From Mycolicibacterium llatzerense (GTDB taxonomy: Bacteria; Actinomycetota; Actinomycetes; Mycobacteriales; Mycobacteriaceae), in assembly GCF_000878195.1 (NCBI RefSeq), contig NZ_JXST01000012.1, positions 1 through 64,000 of the forward strand: a DNA stretch of 64,000 bases, given 5' to 3'. The notes under the pieces were generated by a model that searched no databases, was not told where the DNA came from, and saw only the letters and a list, made by a program, of their open reading frames with translations. Numbering within the stretch: the first letter of the stretch is position 1; each line of letters starts with the position of its first letter. The translations under genes and the position numbers were made by a program. Of this stretch, positions 61,330-64,000 are shown in pieces.

Positions 61330-64000
61330 CCCCGCCGCCGGTACCGCGACGCTGGGTCTCCCCGGTGTCGATCTTCTCGGTGGAATCCGGGGCATCGGCC
61401 GGCTGGGCGCGGAACGCCGTGGTCGGCTCGTTGCCCTGGTCGGCAGGTGCGTCTGACGGGGTCTGGATCTGCGGCCCGGAGGCGCTGAGGTTGCCCCGCA
61501 GCTGGCCGAGCCACGATTCGATCTCCCGGTTGCCGCCGGCGCCCTGGCCCGGCTCTGCCGGCCGGACACCGCCCGGCGCGCGGAACGCCGTGGTGGCGGG
61601 ATCGGAGGGCTGACCGAAGGCGGTGGTCGCCGGGTCACCGATCGCCGAGGTCGGCGGCGTCGGGTCGTTCTGCGGGGTGACCGCGCGGGTCACGTTCGAC
61701 ACCACGTTGCGGAAGGCGCCCTTGGCGGCGCTGAATCGCGTGGTCGCGGGCTCAGCGGGGTCAGCGGACTGAGCAGACGCAGCCGGCGGGGCCGACGGCG
61801 GCACAGGCGGGGCCTGCGGGACCGGTGGCAGTGGGGGAGCGCTCGGCATCCGGTTGGTCGGTGCCTGACTCGGCGGCTGCGGCTGACCCGGGTTGATCCG
61901 GGTCGGGACGGCACGCTGGCCGGCAGCCGGATGCGTCGGATCGTGCGGCGCGCGGACCGGGGCTCCGGAACCGACCAGGGCACGCGGGTCTTCGGGTTCG
62001 CGGACCGCAGGGCGCTTGCGCTCGTCGGGCAACTCGGTCTCGCCGAGACCCAGCTTCTGCTGGACGCGCTTCATCCACAGCGGCGCCCACCAGCAGTCGT
62101 CGCCGAGCAGCTTCATGACGGCCGGCACCAGGAACATCCGGATCACGGTGGCGTCGAGCAGCAGCGCCATCAGCAGGCCGAACGCCAGGTACTTCATCAT
62201 CACCAGGTCGGAGAACGCGAACGCGCCGACGACGACGGCCAGCACCAGCGCGGCGCCGGTGATCAGGCGACCCGTCGTCGCGGTACCGATCCGGATGGCC
62301 TCGGCGGTGGACATCCCGCGTTCGCGGGCCTCCACCATGCGGGACACCAGGAACACCTCGTAATCGGTCGACAGACCCCAGATCACCGCGATGATCAGGC
62401 CGATCATCGGTGCCATCAGCGGCTGTGCGGTGTAGTTCATCAGCCCGGAACCGTGCCCGTTCTCGACGAACATCCAGGTCAGGATGCCCATTGTCGAGCC
62501 AAGGGTCAGGGCGCTCATCAGGGCGGCCTTGATGGGCAGCACCAGCGAGCCGAACGCCAGGAACATCAGCACGGTGGTGGTGACCACCAGGATCAACACC
62601 ATCAACGGCAGCTTGTCGAACAGCGTGCTGATGCTGTCCTGCTCCAGCGCGGGCGTGCCGCCGACCATCACGTGCACGCCGTGCGGTTCCTGCAGGGTGC
62701 GCAGTTCGTGGATCTTCTCGGCGGCGTCGCCGCTGTTGATGAGGCCGTTGGACAGCACCCGGACAGACGGGTCCTTGGTGCCGCCGTCCTGGTAGGTCCG
62801 CTCGGCCCACATCTTCGACTTGTCGTTGCCGTCCGGGGTCACGAACCCGCTGATGGTGCCGGCGTTGGCCCGGACTTGAGCGATCTGCTGGTCGGTGACG
62901 GGCTGCCCGTTGTCGCTCTTGATCACCAGGGTCAGGGCGTTGGTGCGGAAGCCGGGGAAGATCTGGTCGAACTCCTCCTGCGCGGTCCGGACCGAGTTGT
63001 CCGGCGGCAGATACTTCTCGCTCATACCGGCGAGGGCCAGCTGTCCCAGCGGGATGACCAGCAGGATCATCCCGATGGTGATCGGCACGGCGAACGCCAA
63101 CGGTCGTTTCATCACGACGTTGACCAACTTGCCCCAGAAGCCCTTCTCGACTTCTTCGCGGGTCTTGGTCTTCTGCGTCTTCTCGGCGAACCAGTCGATG
63201 ATCTTGCGCGAGAACGGCCAGTTCGCCAGGAACGGCACCTTCAACAGGGTGCGCACGCCCAGCGCGTCGACGTTGGTGCCGAGGATGCCGAGGACGGCGG
63301 GCAGCACGGTGTTCGACAGGAACGCGGCCAGCAGTACCGACGCGATGATCGCGTAGGTGATGGACCGCAGGAAGCCCAGCGGGATGAGCAGCAGCGGCAG
63401 CGACGACGCGACGATGATCACCGCGGAGAACGCGACGGTCCGGCCGGATGTCATGACGGAACGTCTGACCGCCGCTTCAACGTCGTATCCCTCGGCCAGT
63501 TCTTCTCGGAATCGGCTCACGATGAACAGGCCGTAGTCGATGGCGATACCGAAGCCCATCATCGTCACGACGGGTTGGGCGAAGAAGTGCACCGGCCCGA
63601 ACTCGGCGGTGAACCGCAGAATGCCGAGCGCGCCGCCGATGGTCAGACCACCGATGATCGCGGGCAGCGCGGCGGCGATCGCACCGCCGAAGACGAAGAA
63701 CAGCACGACCGCGACCAGGGGCACGATCGCGAGCTCGGCGCGCTTCTGGTCGGTGCCGATGGTGCCGGTCAGCTCGCTCGCGAGCGGCTCCAGGCCGGCC
63801 AGCTTGATGTTGCCGCCGTTGACTTTGTACAGGTCAGGCGCGACGGCCTGGTAGTTCTTCAGGATCGCGTCGTCGTTGTCGCCCTTGATCGGGACGGTGA
63901 TGAAGGTGTGCCGCAGGTCCTGCGTCGTCATCTTCTTCAGTCCGTCGCTGGGCGCCTTCAGCCACCCGACCCAGGCCACGACCTTGTCCTTGTGGTCGGT
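61289..64000 (-). CDS. mmpL3: Trehalose monomycolate exporter MmpL3, C-terminal part
   Basis: This essential RND transporter flips trehalose monomycolate across the inner membrane. About 903 codons lie in the window; the frame stays open to the right edge, so the N-terminus is outside. The two proton-relay helices read [13 protein letters not shown] and [13 protein letters not shown]. The disordered cytoplasmic tail is Pro-rich and repeats (P/A)TT(A/R)F four times, a likely phosphorylation or docking motif. Gene order next to the AI-2E gene matches Rv0205-Rv0206c. Confidence 0.95.
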   Translation of the reverse strand, partial: TDHKDKVVAWVGWLKAPSDGLKKMTTQDLRHTFITVPIKGDNDDAILKNYQAVAPDLYKVNGGNIKLAGLEPLASELTGTIGTDQKRAELAIVPLVAVVLFFVFGGAIAAALPAIIGGLTIGGALGILRFTAEFGPVHFFAQPVVTMMGFGIAIDYGLFIVSRFREELAEGYDVEAAVRRSVMTSGRTVAFSAVIIVASSLPLLLIPLGFLRSITYAIIASVLLAAFLSNTVLPAVLGILGTNVDALGVRTLLKVPFLANWPFSRKIIDWFAEKTQKTKTREEVEKGFWGKLVNVVMKRPLAFAVPITIGMILLVIPLGQLALAGMSEKYLPPDNSVRTAQEEFDQIFPGFRTNALTLVIKSDNGQPVTDQQIAQVRANAGTISGFVTPDGNDKSKMWAERTYQDGGTKDPSVRVLSNGLINSGDAAEKIHELRTLQEPHGVHVMVGGTPALEQDSISTLFDKLPLMVLILVVTTTVLMFLAFGSLVLPIKAALMSALTLGSTMGILTWMFVENGHGSGLMNYTAQPLMAPMIGLIIAVIWGLSTDYEVFLVSRMVEARERGMSTAEAIRIGTATTGRLITGAALVLAVVVGAFAFSDLVMMKYLAFGLLMALLLDATVIRMFLVPAVMKLLGDDCWWAPLWMKRVQQKLGLGETELPDERKRPAVREPEDPRALVGSGAPVRAPHDPTHPAAGQRAVPTRINPGQPQPPSQAPTNRMPSAPPLPPVPQAPPVPPSAPPAASAQSADPAEPATTRFSAAKGAFRNVVSNVTRAVTPQNDPTPPTSAIGDPATTAFGQPSDPATTAFRAPGGVRPAEPGQGAGGNREIESWLGQLRGNLSASGPQIQTPSDAPADQGNEPTTAFRAQPADAPDSTEKIDTGETQRRGTGGGVSAADLLRREGRL

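Overview
The window is a high-GC actinobacterial chromosome segment that can be placed in the genus Mycobacterium sensu lato. It carries a complete mce1 operon followed by the block known from M. tuberculosis as roughly Rv0181c to Rv0206c (pirin, sigG, monoacylglycerol lipase, Rv0184, Rv0185, O-methyltransferase, ilvD, ricR, L,D-transpeptidase, zmp1, Rv0199-Rv0200, mmpL11, haemophore, Rv0204c, Rv0205, mmpL3) in the same order. Several insertions absent from that order (two PE-PPE-like proteins, steroid/lipid-type oxidoreductases, a P450 module) suggest a rapidly growing Mycolicibacterium-type species; the species cannot be fixed by eye. No rRNA, tRNA, CRISPR array, insertion sequence or phage gene was seen.

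Layout. 1-14.9 kb: mce1 operon on the + strand: fadD5, yrbE1A-yrbE1B, mce1A to mce1F, and four Mce-associated genes mam1A-mam1D, mostly with overlapping stop/start codons. It should encode one envelope lipid importer plus its acyl-CoA ligase. 15.1-24.6 kb: accessory stretch with two large exported PE-PPE-domain paralogues with Lys/Ala-rich tails, a decayed third copy, a phosphodiester glycosidase, a pirin and a MarR regulator. 24.6-31.0 kb: SDR, DUF4349 lipoprotein, NDMA-type alcohol dehydrogenase, sigG, monoacylglycerol lipase, and a lipoprotein with a hydrolase fold lacking its nucleophile. 31.0-37.4 kb: Rv0184/Rv0185-like genes, a DUF4331 protein, an O-methyltransferase, and a flavin oxidase coupled to a DAPG-hydrolase-like gene. 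37.5-43.8 kb: hydrolase/saccharopine-dehydrogenase-like/PaaX operon behind a 40-bp palindrome, then a P450/MpaB-type pair divergent from a TetR gene. 43.8-52.4 kb: ankyrin protein, ilvD, ricR, thiamine-binding protein, L,D-transpeptidase, zmp1, Rv0199-Rv0200. 52.4-64 kb: mmpL11 with its small DNA-binding partner, two haemophore-type proteins, three overlapping envelope genes, an AI-2E-type permease, and mmpL3, which runs off the right edge.

How it fits together. Most genes serve the mycobacterial envelope and lipid or haem traffic: Mce1 import with FadD5 activation, MmpL3/MmpL11 export, haemophores, cell-wall L,D-transpeptidase, M23-like lipoprotein, monoacylglycerol lipase. Copper sensing (RicR) is divergent from an Fe-S dehydratase (IlvD).

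The least explained material is non-coding: three families of paired palindromic elements (62, 67 and 56 bp), several near-perfect operator-like palindromes over promoters, and a recurring TANNNT box 6-7 nt before start codons that indicates leaderless transcripts. Among proteins, the PE-PPE-like paralogues and one lipoprotein appear to have Gly where the catalytic Ser should be. Names of M. tuberculosis counterparts and all alignments here come from memory and reading by eye, not from a search.
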